41,920 nucleotides of DNA, from positions 1 to 41,920 of the forward strand of contig JAAXHG010000129.1 of NCBI GenBank assembly GCA_012270995.1. Reading direction: 5' to 3'. A program made the position numbers and the translations under genes. Numbering within the stretch: position 1 is the stretch's first letter; each line of letters begins with the position of its first letter. Source of the DNA: Vicinamibacteraceae bacterium. GTDB taxonomy: Bacteria > Acidobacteriota > Thermoanaerobaculia > Multivoradales > Multivoraceae. The notes beneath the pieces were generated by a model. The model made no database searches. It was not told the DNA's origin and saw nothing but the letters and a program-made list of their open reading frames with translations. Below, piece after piece: positions 31,169-39,610 of this stretch.

Positions 31169-31270
31169 GGCGGGCAATCGTACTTGCTCATCGGAGACTC
31201 GTTCCCCGACGGAATCGCATGTATCCTGAGCGAACCAGATCCAAACGCGGTTCGAAAGGGGAACGATCCG

Positions 31271-32671
31271 ATGAAGAGGCTCACGCCCGTCCTCCTGACC
31301 TTCCTGCTGGCGTCATCGGCCGCCGCCGAGGATCCGCCGAACATCGTCCTCCTGTTCGCCGACGACCTCGGCTACGGCGCCATCTCGGCCTACGGCGGCG
31401 CGAGCATCCCGACCCCGCACATCGACTCGATCGGCGAGCAGGGAGTCCGCTTCGTCTCCGGCTACATGACCGCGCCGGTCTGCAATCCGTCGCGCAACGG
31501 ACTGATGACCGGCCGCTATCAGCAGCGCTGGGGCAAGGAGCTGAACTCCCAGACCGTGCCGCCGATCGGCGCCGCCCGGGGGACGCTCGGCGTCCACCAC
31601 CGCACGATCGGCGATGCGCTGAAGACCGCCGGCTACACGAACGCGGCGATCGGCAAGTGGCAGCTCGGCATGCGGCGGCTCCTGCATCCCCTCGACCGCG
31701 GCTTCGACTACTTCTACGGCATGCCGTCCGGCATGAACTACGTCGACCCGAGCTGGCCGGGCGCGCACGCGCTGGAGATGAAGCCGGTGACCCGCGGCAA
31801 CCCGGACCGCATCGTCGCCATGTTCAAGGGCCGTGAGGAGGACGAGCTGAAGGAGTACCAGACCACCCAACTCGCCCGCGAAGGGACCCGGTTCATCGAC
31901 CGCAACAGGGACGAACCCTTCTTCCTCTACCTCGCCTTCTACGCCCCGCACGGCCCGATGCAGGTGATGGACGAGCACTACCAGCGGTTCCCCGACTTCG
32001 ACGACCAGTACCGGCGCGTCTACGCGGGCATGGTCAGCGCCCTGGACGACGCGGTCGGCATGGTCCTCGCCAAGCTCGAGGAGCACGGCCTCACGGACAG
32101 CACGCTCGTCATCTTCACCGCTGACAACGGCGCGATGAGCACCGCGGACACCGAACGGGTCCACAACAGCCCCCTGATCGGCCACAAGCGGAACCTCTAC
32201 GAGGGCGGCATCCGGGTGCCCTTCCTGATGCGCTTTCCCGGCCGCATCCCCGAAGGCATCGTCTACGAACACCCGATCAGCTCGCTCGACCTCTTCGCCA
32301 CGTCGGCCAGCCTGGCGGGCGTCCCGAACGTGGAGGACTACCGGCTCGACGGAGTCGACCTCATCCCCTACCTCTCAGGGGAGACGGAGGGCGCGCCGCA
32401 CGACTACCTCTTCTGGCGCTCTGGACCGAACGCGGCCGTCCGTCACGGCTCCTGGAAGCTGCTGATGGCGGGCGACCGGGTTCGCCTGTATGACGTCGAC
32501 GCGGATCCAGGAGAGACCAAGGACCTGTCCGCCGGCAATCCGGAGGTCGTCGCGAAGCTGAAGGAGGCGTTCGCCCGCTGGAGCGAGGAGATGGAAGACG
32601 GCCGGATGTCACCGCCGGCCCGACGGGTGACGACGACCTACAACGGCGACTCGATCGAGTGGCACATCTGA
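31271..32671 (+). CDS. Exported arylsulfatase-family sulfatase
   Basis: A 466-residue type I sulfatase. The signal peptide is MKRLTPVLLTFLLASSAAA. The metal-binding DD pair is D31-D32 in LLFADDLGYG, and the active-site motif is C71-N-P-S-R (PVCNPSRNGLMTGRYQQRWG), where the cysteine would be converted to formylglycine. Further family features are IGKWQLG, FTADNGA and the C-terminal WKLLMAGDRVRLYDVDADPGETKDLS. It should remove sulfate esters from an exported substrate such as a sulfated sugar; the maturase is not in this window. ATG 31271 has an AAAGGGG site. The long in-frame extension upstream is antisense to the PQQ gene and is not real. Confidence 0.93.
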   Translation: MKRLTPVLLTFLLASSAAAEDPPNIVLLFADDLGYGAISAYGGASIPTPHIDSIGEQGVRFVSGYMTAPVCNPSRNGLMTGRYQQRWGKELNSQTVPPIGAARGTLGVHHRTIGDALKTAGYTNAAIGKWQLGMRRLLHPLDRGFDYFYGMPSGMNYVDPSWPGAHALEMKPVTRGNPDRIVAMFKGREEDELKEYQTTQLAREGTRFIDRNRDEPFFLYLAFYAPHGPMQVMDEHYQRFPDFDDQYRRVYAGMVSALDDAVGMVLAKLEEHGLTDSTLVIFTADNGAMSTADTERVHNSPLIGHKRNLYEGGIRVPFLMRFPGRIPEGIVYEHPISSLDLFATSASLAGVPNVEDYRLDGVDLIPYLSGETEGAPHDYLFWRSGPNAAVRHGSWKLLMAGDRVRLYDVDADPGETKDLSAGNPEVVAKLKEAFARWSEEMEDGRMSPPARRVTTTYNGDSIEWHI

Positions 32672-32715
32672 GGCGACTGCGGGGAACAGAGCCGTTCCAC
32701 TTTGTGGGACGCTCT

Positions 32716-34092
32716 CTACGGGTCGGCACCGGCGCGCTTGCCGCGCTGCACCTGACCCCAGCGCTCGAGGCGGAGGTGGCTGGCCCGCCCCGTTGCATCG
32801 TCCATCTCGAAGATCGCGATCTGCTCCTTGTCCCGGGTGCCGGCGAAGCGGTGCCCGCCGATCGGCACGGTCTCTCGCCCGGCGATGAGCAGCTTGCCGT
32901 CCCTTACCGCGACGGGTAGCGGACTCCGTCCGAAGTCGTAGATGCCGGCGTAGCGCTTCAAATCCTCCTCGTCCAGGTCCACGGCGGGATGGTCCGGCTC
33001 GGCGACGCCGAGCACGGCCCTCGCGATCCGGGCCTCGAGAGGGCCGGGTTCGCCGCAGTTGCAGTTGGCGAGAACCGTGACGATCAGGTCGTCGTTCGGA
33101 TACCAGGAGAGCTGGCTGAGGAAACCGTTGATGCCGCCGGCGTGTTCGATCTTCGGGCGGCCGGCCATCTCGCCGACGAACAGGCCGAGACCGTAACCGA
33201 TCTCGTCGCCGCCCGGCAGCGGTCGCCGGGTCGTCATCGCCTCGAGCCCGTCCGGCCCGACGACGTCGCCCGCGCCGAGCGCCACGATCCAGCGCACCAG
33301 GTCGAGGACGCTGGAGCCGAGCGCTCCCGCCGCGAACGGCAGGTGCATGGACAGCGGTTCGTCGTTCAGCAGGACGCCGTCTTCGACCCGGTAGCCCTCG
33401 GCGCGGTTGGGCACGATCGGGTCGTTGTAGAGGTAGTGCGACTCCCGCATTCCGAGCGGCCGGAAGAACGTCTCCTCCAGGTACTCGGCGTAGCTCTTGC
33501 CGCTCGCCTTCTCGATCAGCAGGCCCGCCAGGTAGTAGCCGGAGTTGTTGTACTGGTAGCGGTCGCCCGGCTCGAACTCGTGCGGCACGATCGAGAACAG
33601 ATCGATCATCTGCTCGTGCGTGAGGTCGAGCCGACCCTGCTCCCAGAACGACGGCATCTCGGTATAGCCCTTGATGCCGCTGGTGTGGTCGAGCAACTGG
33701 CCTACCGTGATGTGGAACTCGCCGACCGGGTAGTCCGGGAAGTGCTTCGTCATCGGGTCGGCGAGGGCGACCCTCCCCTCCTCGACCAGCTTCATCACCG
33801 CCGCCGCGGTGAACTGCTTCGTTACGGAACCGATGCGGTAGACCGTGTGCTCGGTCGCGGGCACCCGGTTCTCGACGTCGGCGAGGCCGTAGCCCCCGGC
33901 GACGATCAGCTCGCCCCGGTACTGGACCGCCACGGAGATCCCGGGCGTTTGCGTCGCCTCCATCGAGTCGGCGACGAGTCCGTCGATGCGTTCGAGCAGG
34001 GCGCCGCGGTCGTCTGCACCGGCCGCCGCCGGAGAGAGCGTCGCCGCCAGCGCGGAGAAGAGGATGAACCGGGCCATCGATGGGATTCGCAT
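32716..34092 (-). CDS. Exported serine hydrolase, beta-lactamase (class C/EstB) family
   Basis: A 458-residue protein with a signal peptide (MRIPSMARFILFSALAATLSPAAAGA). The catalytic S89-V-T-K92 motif (IGSVTKQFTAAAVMKL), Y181-N-N183 (YQYNNSGYYLAGLLIEKASG) and the third motif HAGG (KIEHAGGINGFLSQ) are intact. A small C-terminal lipocalin-like domain (about 370-455, LKRYAGIYDFGRSPLPVAV) follows. Members are esterases, D-aminopeptidases or beta-lactamases; the substrate here is unknown. It is convergent with the sulfatase and its start lies only 12 bases from that of the divergent DUF3604 gene. Confidence 0.9.
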   Translation of the reverse strand: MRIPSMARFILFSALAATLSPAAAGADDRGALLERIDGLVADSMEATQTPGISVAVQYRGELIVAGGYGLADVENRVPATEHTVYRIGSVTKQFTAAAVMKLVEEGRVALADPMTKHFPDYPVGEFHITVGQLLDHTSGIKGYTEMPSFWEQGRLDLTHEQMIDLFSIVPHEFEPGDRYQYNNSGYYLAGLLIEKASGKSYAEYLEETFFRPLGMRESHYLYNDPIVPNRAEGYRVEDGVLLNDEPLSMHLPFAAGALGSSVLDLVRWIVALGAGDVVGPDGLEAMTTRRPLPGGDEIGYGLGLFVGEMAGRPKIEHAGGINGFLSQLSWYPNDDLIVTVLANCNCGEPGPLEARIARAVLGVAEPDHPAVDLDEEDLKRYAGIYDFGRSPLPVAVRDGKLLIAGRETVPIGGHRFAGTRDKEQIAIFEMDDATGRASHLRLERWGQVQRGKRAGADP

Positions 34093-34104
34093 GGACCCGA
34101 TCCT

Positions 34105-36171
34105 ATGGCGCGCTACCCTGTGAAGATGCCCATCTTGAAGCCTCGAACGACTCCTCCGAAGCTCACCGCCGCAGCCGCGATCCTGGGTTTCACCGCCATC
34201 GGCTGCTCAGACACCTCGCTGTCCGTCAGAGACTACGCCGAGGCGCCCACCCCGGCGTCGCCGACCGAGGGCTACAACGAGCACCGGAACGTCTACTTCG
34301 GCGACGTCCACGTCCACACCCGGTACTCCTTCGACGCCTACCTGCTCGGCGCGGAGGTCACGCCCGACGAGAGCTACCGGTTCGCCAAGGGCGAGGCGCT
34401 CGAGACTTCGTTCGGCGATCCGATGAAGCTCCGTAGACCGCTCGACTTCTTCGCCGTCTCGGACCACGGCTTCTTTCTTGGCATGGTCTCCCTGTGGGCC
34501 GACCCGTCGACCCGGGTGGGCCGGCTTCCCGGCGCGGAAGCGTTCCACGGCGTGAACGAGGGCGACAACCTGCACCCCTACTCGGTGCAGATGCGCTCGG
34601 TCCTGTTCCGGCAGAGCTTCGGACGCCAGATGCGCAGGGACGGCGGCTTCCTGCGGCGCCAGCGGGCGCGGATGGCGAACCACCCGCAGATGCAGTACGC
34701 GTCCTTCGACGATCAGGCACACCGCTCGGCCTGGGAGGACTCGATCCTCGCCGCCGAGCGTCACAACGACCCGGGCAACTTCACCAGCTTCATCGCCTAC
34801 GAGTGGACCGCGGGGACGCCAGCACCCGAGTCGGCGGCGTACCACCGCAACGTCATCTTTGCCGGGTCGAAGGCGCCGGCCCGGCCGTTCACGCGGATCG
34901 ATTCGCACGAGCCGGAGCAGCTCTGGAGCTGGATGGACCGGCTGCGGGAGCAGGGCGTCGACAGCCTGGCGATTCCCCACAACATGAACCAGTCGCACGG
35001 CCAGGTGTTCCGGCTCAAGTACTCGGACGGCCGGGGGATCGACAACGCGTTCGCCGAGCAGCGGATGCGCAACGAGCCGCTGGTCGAGCTGACCCAGGTC
35101 AAGGGCACGTCGGAGACGCATCCGAAACTCTCGCCCGACGACGAGTGGGCCGACTTCGAGATCCTGAACACCCGCAAGGGCAAGATCTCCGCGCACAGCG
35201 ATCCGAGCCGCAGCTATGCGCGGCAGGCCCTGGTCAGCGGCCTCGCGCTCGAACAGGAGGGCCGCGGCAATCCGTTCAAGATCGGTTTCGTCGGCTCGAG
35301 CGACACCCACAACGGCGCGCCGTCGTTCGACGAGTCGAACACCTTCGGCTCGTCGCCCGTCTCGGGGACGGCCGAGAACCGGAGCGCGGTGCCGGTCTCC
35401 CAGGAGCGGCTGGACTACATCGCCGGCCTGCCGCCGGCCGAGCGGGCGTACGGCGAGGTGGTCGACGACGCACTGGGACCGTACTTCGAGATGCGGCGCG
35501 CCCAGTTCTCCGCCTCCGGCCTGGCCGCCGTCTGGGCCGAGGAGAACACCCGGGACGCCATCTTCCAGGGCATGCGCCGCAAGGAGACCTACGCGACCTC
35601 CGGCACCCGCATCCGGTTGCGCTTCTTCGGCGGCTTCGACTACGACGGACTCGATACGGCCAGCCCGGACCTGATCGGGCAGGCCTACGCCGGAGGCGTA
35701 CCGATGGGCGGCGACCTGGTCGCCGACAGCGACGCGGCGCCCCGCTTCCTGGTCTGGGCCCAGCAGGACAGGCTCAGCGCGCCGCTGCAGCGGCTCCAGG
35801 TCGTCAAGGGCTGGTACGACAGCGGCTACCGCAAGGAGACCCGGGAGCAGGTCTACGACGTGGCCTGTTCGGACGGCGGCGCCGTCGATCCGGCAACGCA
35901 TCGCTGCCCGGACAACGGCGCGACGGTCGATCTCTCCGACTGCTCGTTCAGCGAAGACCTGGGCGCCGGCGAACTCGCCGTCGTCTGGGAGGACCCGGAC
36001 TTCGACCCGGGCGCCGACGCGGTCTACTACGTGCGCGTGCTCGAGAACCCGACCTGCCGCTGGACCACCTGGGACGCGCTGCGGGCGGGTGTCGAGCCGC
36101 GAGGCGGTGTCGCGGCGACAATCCAGGAGCGGGCCTGGTCGTCGCCGATCTGGTACTACGCGCCCCGCTAG
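34105..36171 (+). CDS. DUF3604 family putative PHP-like hydrolase, probable lipoprotein
   Basis: A protein of 688 residues (681 if the second ATG at 34126 is used). The N terminus is a signal peptide ending LGFTAIGC, a likely lipobox, so it is probably an outer-facing lipoprotein. DUF3604 motifs resembling a PHP metal site are complete: YFGDVHVHTRYSFDAY, DFFAVSDHGFFLGM, IAYEWT, IPHNMNQSHG and FVGSSDTHNG. Those histidines and aspartates suggest a metal-dependent hydrolase, but no activity is established for most members. DUF3604 genes are common next to sulfatases and dehydrogenases in marine and soil heterotrophs, as here. The start choice is uncertain because neither ATG has a strong ribosome binding site. 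Confidence 0.88.
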   Translation: MARYPVKMPILKPRTTPPKLTAAAAILGFTAIGCSDTSLSVRDYAEAPTPASPTEGYNEHRNVYFGDVHVHTRYSFDAYLLGAEVTPDESYRFAKGEALETSFGDPMKLRRPLDFFAVSDHGFFLGMVSLWADPSTRVGRLPGAEAFHGVNEGDNLHPYSVQMRSVLFRQSFGRQMRRDGGFLRRQRARMANHPQMQYASFDDQAHRSAWEDSILAAERHNDPGNFTSFIAYEWTAGTPAPESAAYHRNVIFAGSKAPARPFTRIDSHEPEQLWSWMDRLREQGVDSLAIPHNMNQSHGQVFRLKYSDGRGIDNAFAEQRMRNEPLVELTQVKGTSETHPKLSPDDEWADFEILNTRKGKISAHSDPSRSYARQALVSGLALEQEGRGNPFKIGFVGSSDTHNGAPSFDESNTFGSSPVSGTAENRSAVPVSQERLDYIAGLPPAERAYGEVVDDALGPYFEMRRAQFSASGLAAVWAEENTRDAIFQGMRRKETYATSGTRIRLRFFGGFDYDGLDTASPDLIGQAYAGGVPMGGDLVADSDAAPRFLVWAQQDRLSAPLQRLQVVKGWYDSGYRKETREQVYDVACSDGGAVDPATHRCPDNGATVDLSDCSFSEDLGAGELAVVWEDPDFDPGADAVYYVRVLENPTCRWTTWDALRAGVEPRGGVAATIQERAWSSPIWYYAPR

Positions 36172-36181
36172 CGCTCGACCG

Positions 36182-36257
36182 TGGTGGGCCGTGAGGGGAT
36201 CGAACCCCCGACCCTTGGATTAAAAGTCCACTGCTCTACCAACTGAGCTAACGGCCC
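36182..36257 (-). tRNA. tRNA-Lys (anticodon TTT)
   Basis: On the minus strand the cloverleaf is complete: acceptor GGGCCGT/ACGGCCC, D arm AGCTCAGTTGGTAGAGC, anticodon loop ACTTTTAA with anticodon TTT, T arm GGGGGTTCGATCCCCT, discriminator A and encoded CCA (36184-36182). It lies 19 bases after the purA stop on the same strand, so it may be processed from a purA transcript; a TATACT about 12 bases upstream could also serve as a -10. Confidence 0.97.
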
Positions 36258-36276
36258 GGCGCAGTATACGCTTGGG

Positions 36277-37623
36277 TTACTCGCCGACGGCCGCCTGCAC
36301 CGCTCCGAGACGGCCCCCCAGCCACTCCTCAAGCGCGCCACCGCCGCTCACGACCGTTTCCTCGCGCCTCGGGCCCGAAGAGATCAGATCCGCGCTGGCT
36401 TCGAGTTCCTGTTCCAGGAAGTCGATGTAGTCGAGGGCGGCCCGCGGCAGGTCGCTCCGGTCGAGCACGCCCCGCGTGTCCTGCTTCCAGCCCGGGAACG
36501 TCCGGTAGACGGGCTCGGCCGCTTCCAGCCGGCCGGTGACCGCCGGCAGGTTGCGCACCAGTTCGCCGCCGATGCGGTACGCGACGCAGACCTGGAGTTC
36601 TTCGAGCTCGTCGAGCACGTCGATCTTCGTCAGGGCCAGGCAGCGCGCCCCGTTGACCCGGCTCGCGTGGCGCAGGACGACCAGGTCGAGCCAGCCGCAG
36701 CGCCGGGGTCGGCCGGTCGTCGTGCCGAACTCGTGCCCGCGGTCCCGCAGGTGGCTCCCCACGTCGTCGAACAGCTCGGTCGGCATCGGACCCTCGCCGA
36801 CCCGGGTCGTGTAAGCCTTGACCACGCCGATCGCGCCGTCGATCGCCGTCGGCGGCACGCCGCTGCCGGTCGCGGCGCCGCCGGTCGTCGAGTTCGAGCT
36901 CGTCACGTACGGATATGTCCCGTGGTCCACGTCGAGCAGGGCGCCCTGAGCGCCCTCGAAGAGAACCGTGCCTCCGCTCCGGATCAGACCTTCCAGTTCG
37001 ACCGACAGGTCGCAGAGGTAGGGAGACAGGCGCTCGGCCCCGCGGGTGAAGTCGTTCGCGGCGGCCTCGGGGTCCAGTTCCGCGCCCTCGGCGGCCGGGC
37101 GCTCGAAGTCCGCCACCCGGACGATCTGCCGGTTCCTCATCGCGTCGCCGCCGGCCACGAGTTCCGCCAGGCGGATGCCGGTGCGGCCGATCTTGCTTTC
37201 GTAGGCCGGGCCGATGCCCTTGGCGGTCGTACCGATGCGGTCCGCGCCGCGCGCCTCCTCGCGGACGATGTCGAGCGCCACGTGAACCGGCGTCAGGGCA
37301 TGCGCCCGGTCGGACAGCCGCAGCCGGCCGGCCGTTTCGATGCCCCGTTGCTCCAGTTGGGCGACCTCGCCCAGGAAGGCGCCCGGGTCGATCACCATGC
37401 CGTTGCCGAGGTAGCAGGCCACTCCCTCGTGCAGGATGCCGGAGGGGATCAGGTGCAGGGCGAAGTGCTCGTCACCCTCGCCGCTGCCGAACTTGACCGT
37501 GTGGCCGGCGTTGTTGCCGCCCTGGAAGCGCACCACGGCGTCGAAGGCGGGGCAGAGGACATCGATGATCTTCCCCTTGCCCTCGTCGCCCCACTGCATG
37601 CCGACGACGACTACGTTCGCCAT
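36277..37623 (-). CDS. purA: Adenylosuccinate synthetase
   Basis: A 448-residue enzyme that joins IMP and aspartate with GTP hydrolysis, the first committed step to AMP. The N-terminal P-loop GMQWGDEGKGKIIDVL (D13, K16, K18 region) and FQGGNNAGHTVKFG are intact; the GTTAKGIGPAYESKIGRTGIR, FEGAQGALLDVDHGTYPYVTSSNSTTGGA and TTTGRPRRCGWLDLV motifs all follow in order. The ATG at 37623 has an AAGGA site. The length is normal. It stands alone except for tRNA-Lys just downstream. Confidence 0.97.
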   Translation of the reverse strand: MANVVVVGMQWGDEGKGKIIDVLCPAFDAVVRFQGGNNAGHTVKFGSGEGDEHFALHLIPSGILHEGVACYLGNGMVIDPGAFLGEVAQLEQRGIETAGRLRLSDRAHALTPVHVALDIVREEARGADRIGTTAKGIGPAYESKIGRTGIRLAELVAGGDAMRNRQIVRVADFERPAAEGAELDPEAAANDFTRGAERLSPYLCDLSVELEGLIRSGGTVLFEGAQGALLDVDHGTYPYVTSSNSTTGGAATGSGVPPTAIDGAIGVVKAYTTRVGEGPMPTELFDDVGSHLRDRGHEFGTTTGRPRRCGWLDLVVLRHASRVNGARCLALTKIDVLDELEELQVCVAYRIGGELVRNLPAVTGRLEAAEPVYRTFPGWKQDTRGVLDRSDLPRAALDYIDFLEQELEASADLISSGPRREETVVSGGGALEEWLGGRLGAVQAAVGE

Positions 37624-37719
37624 GTCCAGTTCCTTCAGGCAACTCGCGGTTCGGCCCGCATCGCGCCGACGCGGGGAGCGCGACCCTAGCAGCGCCGCAG
37701 TCCCTTATCATCCCGGCCC

Positions 37720-39543
37720 GTGGCCGAACGTGCTGGCGCCGCTTCCTTCGTTCGGGGACTGCCGGTCGCCGGCGGCCGCGACCTGAGGGCGGGTCTGCTG
37801 TTCGGCGCGCTGCTGTTCGGCGGTCCGATCTCGCTTGCGCACCTGGTGCATAACCGGATGGACGGTGCCGTCGCCGGAGTCGCCGCGCTGCTCCTCTTTG
37901 CCCTGCTCTACGGGATCTGGGCGGGCGCCGCCTTCGGCGGCCTGGGGTTGCTGTGGCGGACGCTCGCCCATCTGCGCCGCAGGCCCGCGGGCCATCCGGC
38001 CGTCGTCGCCGCCTGCCTCTTCAACGTCGTTTTCCTCGAACTCGTCCTGTTCTACGGCCTGACCTACGGACAGGTCCCCTGGTTCACGCCCGGCGGCTTC
38101 TGGAGCATGGCGCTGTTTGTTGCCGTGGCCGGTGTCCTGGCGGGCGCCGCCATCTGGATCGTCACCTGGTTGCTGGCGGCTCGGGTAGTCCGTCTCGCCG
38201 CCGCCGGTCGACTGCCGCGACTCCTGGGCGCGCTCGCGCTGGCCCTGGCCGCCGTCCACGTGGTGCTGCCGATCGCGTTCCGGCTCGCCCCGCAGGAAGG
38301 GGCGGCGTCGTTCGACCCCACGGCGCTGGTTGCCGGCGACGGACCGCCGGTGGCCCTGCTGGGCTTCGACGGGGTGGACCCCGACATGCTCCAGGATCTG
38401 ATCGACGACGGCGACCTACCGAACCTGGCGGAGTTCGTCCGCGACGGCACGTCGAGCCGGCTCGGGACGATCAGCGACGCCAACTCCGCGGTGATCTGGG
38501 CGTCGATCTACACCGGCGAGACGCCCCGGCGGCACGGCGTCCACGACTTCTACCGGATCCGCTTTCCCGGTTCAGGCGCCGGCCTGTTCCCGGTTCACCG
38601 CACCAGCTTCAAGGAGCTGATCGACGTGGTGTCCCGCGCACCGGGGATCTCGCGGCGTTTCGTCAACCGGCTCGACCTGGCGTCGCCGCCGATCTGGGAG
38701 ATCACGGACCGGGCGGGACTGCCGACGGTCGTCGTCGACGGCTACTTCTACTCGTTCCCGGCTCAGCGGATGCTCGAGCCGTCGAGCCGGCTCCTCGGCT
38801 ATGGCCTGAACGACACCCTGGCGGCTTCCGGTGCCGCGGACAAGACGCTCGAGTGGTTCGCGCAGCCGCCGGAGTTGCCTCAGGAGGTCGTGGACGCGGC
38901 CGCCGGCCGGCCCGACCTCGACTGGCAGCACCGGGCCGTGATCGCCCTGCTGGAGCACCGCTTCGTGCAGGGCGAACCGCCGCCGCGCTTCCTCAACCTC
39001 TACACCCACGAACCGGACACCGTCTCGCACCAGCGCTGGCGCTGGGCCGAGCCGGAGCTGTTCCCCTTCGTCTCCCGGGCCGGCATCGAGGAGCACGGGG
39101 AGGCCGTGGCCGACGTCTACCGGCGGATCGACGGCCTGGTCGGCGAGCTGCGCCGGCTCCTGGGGCCCGAGACGGTCTTCGTCATCGCCTCGGACCACGG
39201 CCAGTCGCCGACCTTCGTCCACCGGCTGTACACGCAGCACCGGCACGGCCCGGACGGCGTCCTGTTGCTCTACGGGCCCGGCATCCGTCGCGGCCACCGG
39301 CTCGAGAGCAGCCACGTACTCGACGTCTTTCCGACCGTGCTGGCGCTGCTGGGATTGCCGCTGCCGGAGGATGCCGAGGGCAGGGTGCTCAAGGGTGCGT
39401 TCGAAACGCCTCCGGCCCTGGGTTCGGCTCGGCGCGTTGCCACATACCGCGACGCCTGGCGGCCCGTCGATACGGTGGGCGGCACGGACGTCGAGCGGAC
39501 GCGGCAGGAGATCGAGCGTCTGAAGGCAATGGGTTACCTGTAG
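37720..39543 (+). CDS. Membrane-anchored alkaline-phosphatase-superfamily (phosphodiesterase-like) protein
   Basis: A 607-residue protein from a GTG start at 37720. The N-terminal third has about four or five hydrophobic segments (about 22-42, 50-75, 88-108, 120-150, 165-185). The remaining, probably periplasmic, domain belongs to the type I phosphodiesterase/nucleotide pyrophosphatase group: LLGFDGVDPDMLQDLIDDGDLPNL begins the metal site, ANSAVIWASIYTGETPRRHGVHDF carries the nucleophile region, and VIASDHGQSP plus TQHRHGPDGVLLLYGP complete it. The substrate may be a lipid, glycan or nucleotide phosphoester. It is divergent from purA, with 96 bases between the start codons. Confidence 0.85.
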   Translation: MAERAGAASFVRGLPVAGGRDLRAGLLFGALLFGGPISLAHLVHNRMDGAVAGVAALLLFALLYGIWAGAAFGGLGLLWRTLAHLRRRPAGHPAVVAACLFNVVFLELVLFYGLTYGQVPWFTPGGFWSMALFVAVAGVLAGAAIWIVTWLLAARVVRLAAAGRLPRLLGALALALAAVHVVLPIAFRLAPQEGAASFDPTALVAGDGPPVALLGFDGVDPDMLQDLIDDGDLPNLAEFVRDGTSSRLGTISDANSAVIWASIYTGETPRRHGVHDFYRIRFPGSGAGLFPVHRTSFKELIDVVSRAPGISRRFVNRLDLASPPIWEITDRAGLPTVVVDGYFYSFPAQRMLEPSSRLLGYGLNDTLAASGAADKTLEWFAQPPELPQEVVDAAAGRPDLDWQHRAVIALLEHRFVQGEPPPRFLNLYTHEPDTVSHQRWRWAEPELFPFVSRAGIEEHGEAVADVYRRIDGLVGELRRLLGPETVFVIASDHGQSPTFVHRLYTQHRHGPDGVLLLYGPGIRRGHRLESSHVLDVFPTVLALLGLPLPEDAEGRVLKGAFETPPALGSARRVATYRDAWRPVDTVGGTDVERTRQEIERLKAMGYL

Positions 39544-39610
39544 CGGTCGCCGCCGCATCCGGGCGACGCCGCGACGGGGCGAGCGATACGGCTTCGCGCA
39601 GAATAGGCCC

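Noticed and set aside
29750..31270. A long plus-strand extension upstream of the sulfatase
   Set aside because: It is antisense to the PQQ dehydrogenase and the sulfatase has its own signal peptide and ribosome binding site at 31271.
32989..34104. A long plus-strand extension upstream of the DUF3604 gene
   Set aside because: It is antisense to the serine hydrolase, whose active-site motifs are intact; the DUF3604 lipoprotein signal starts at 34105 or 34126.
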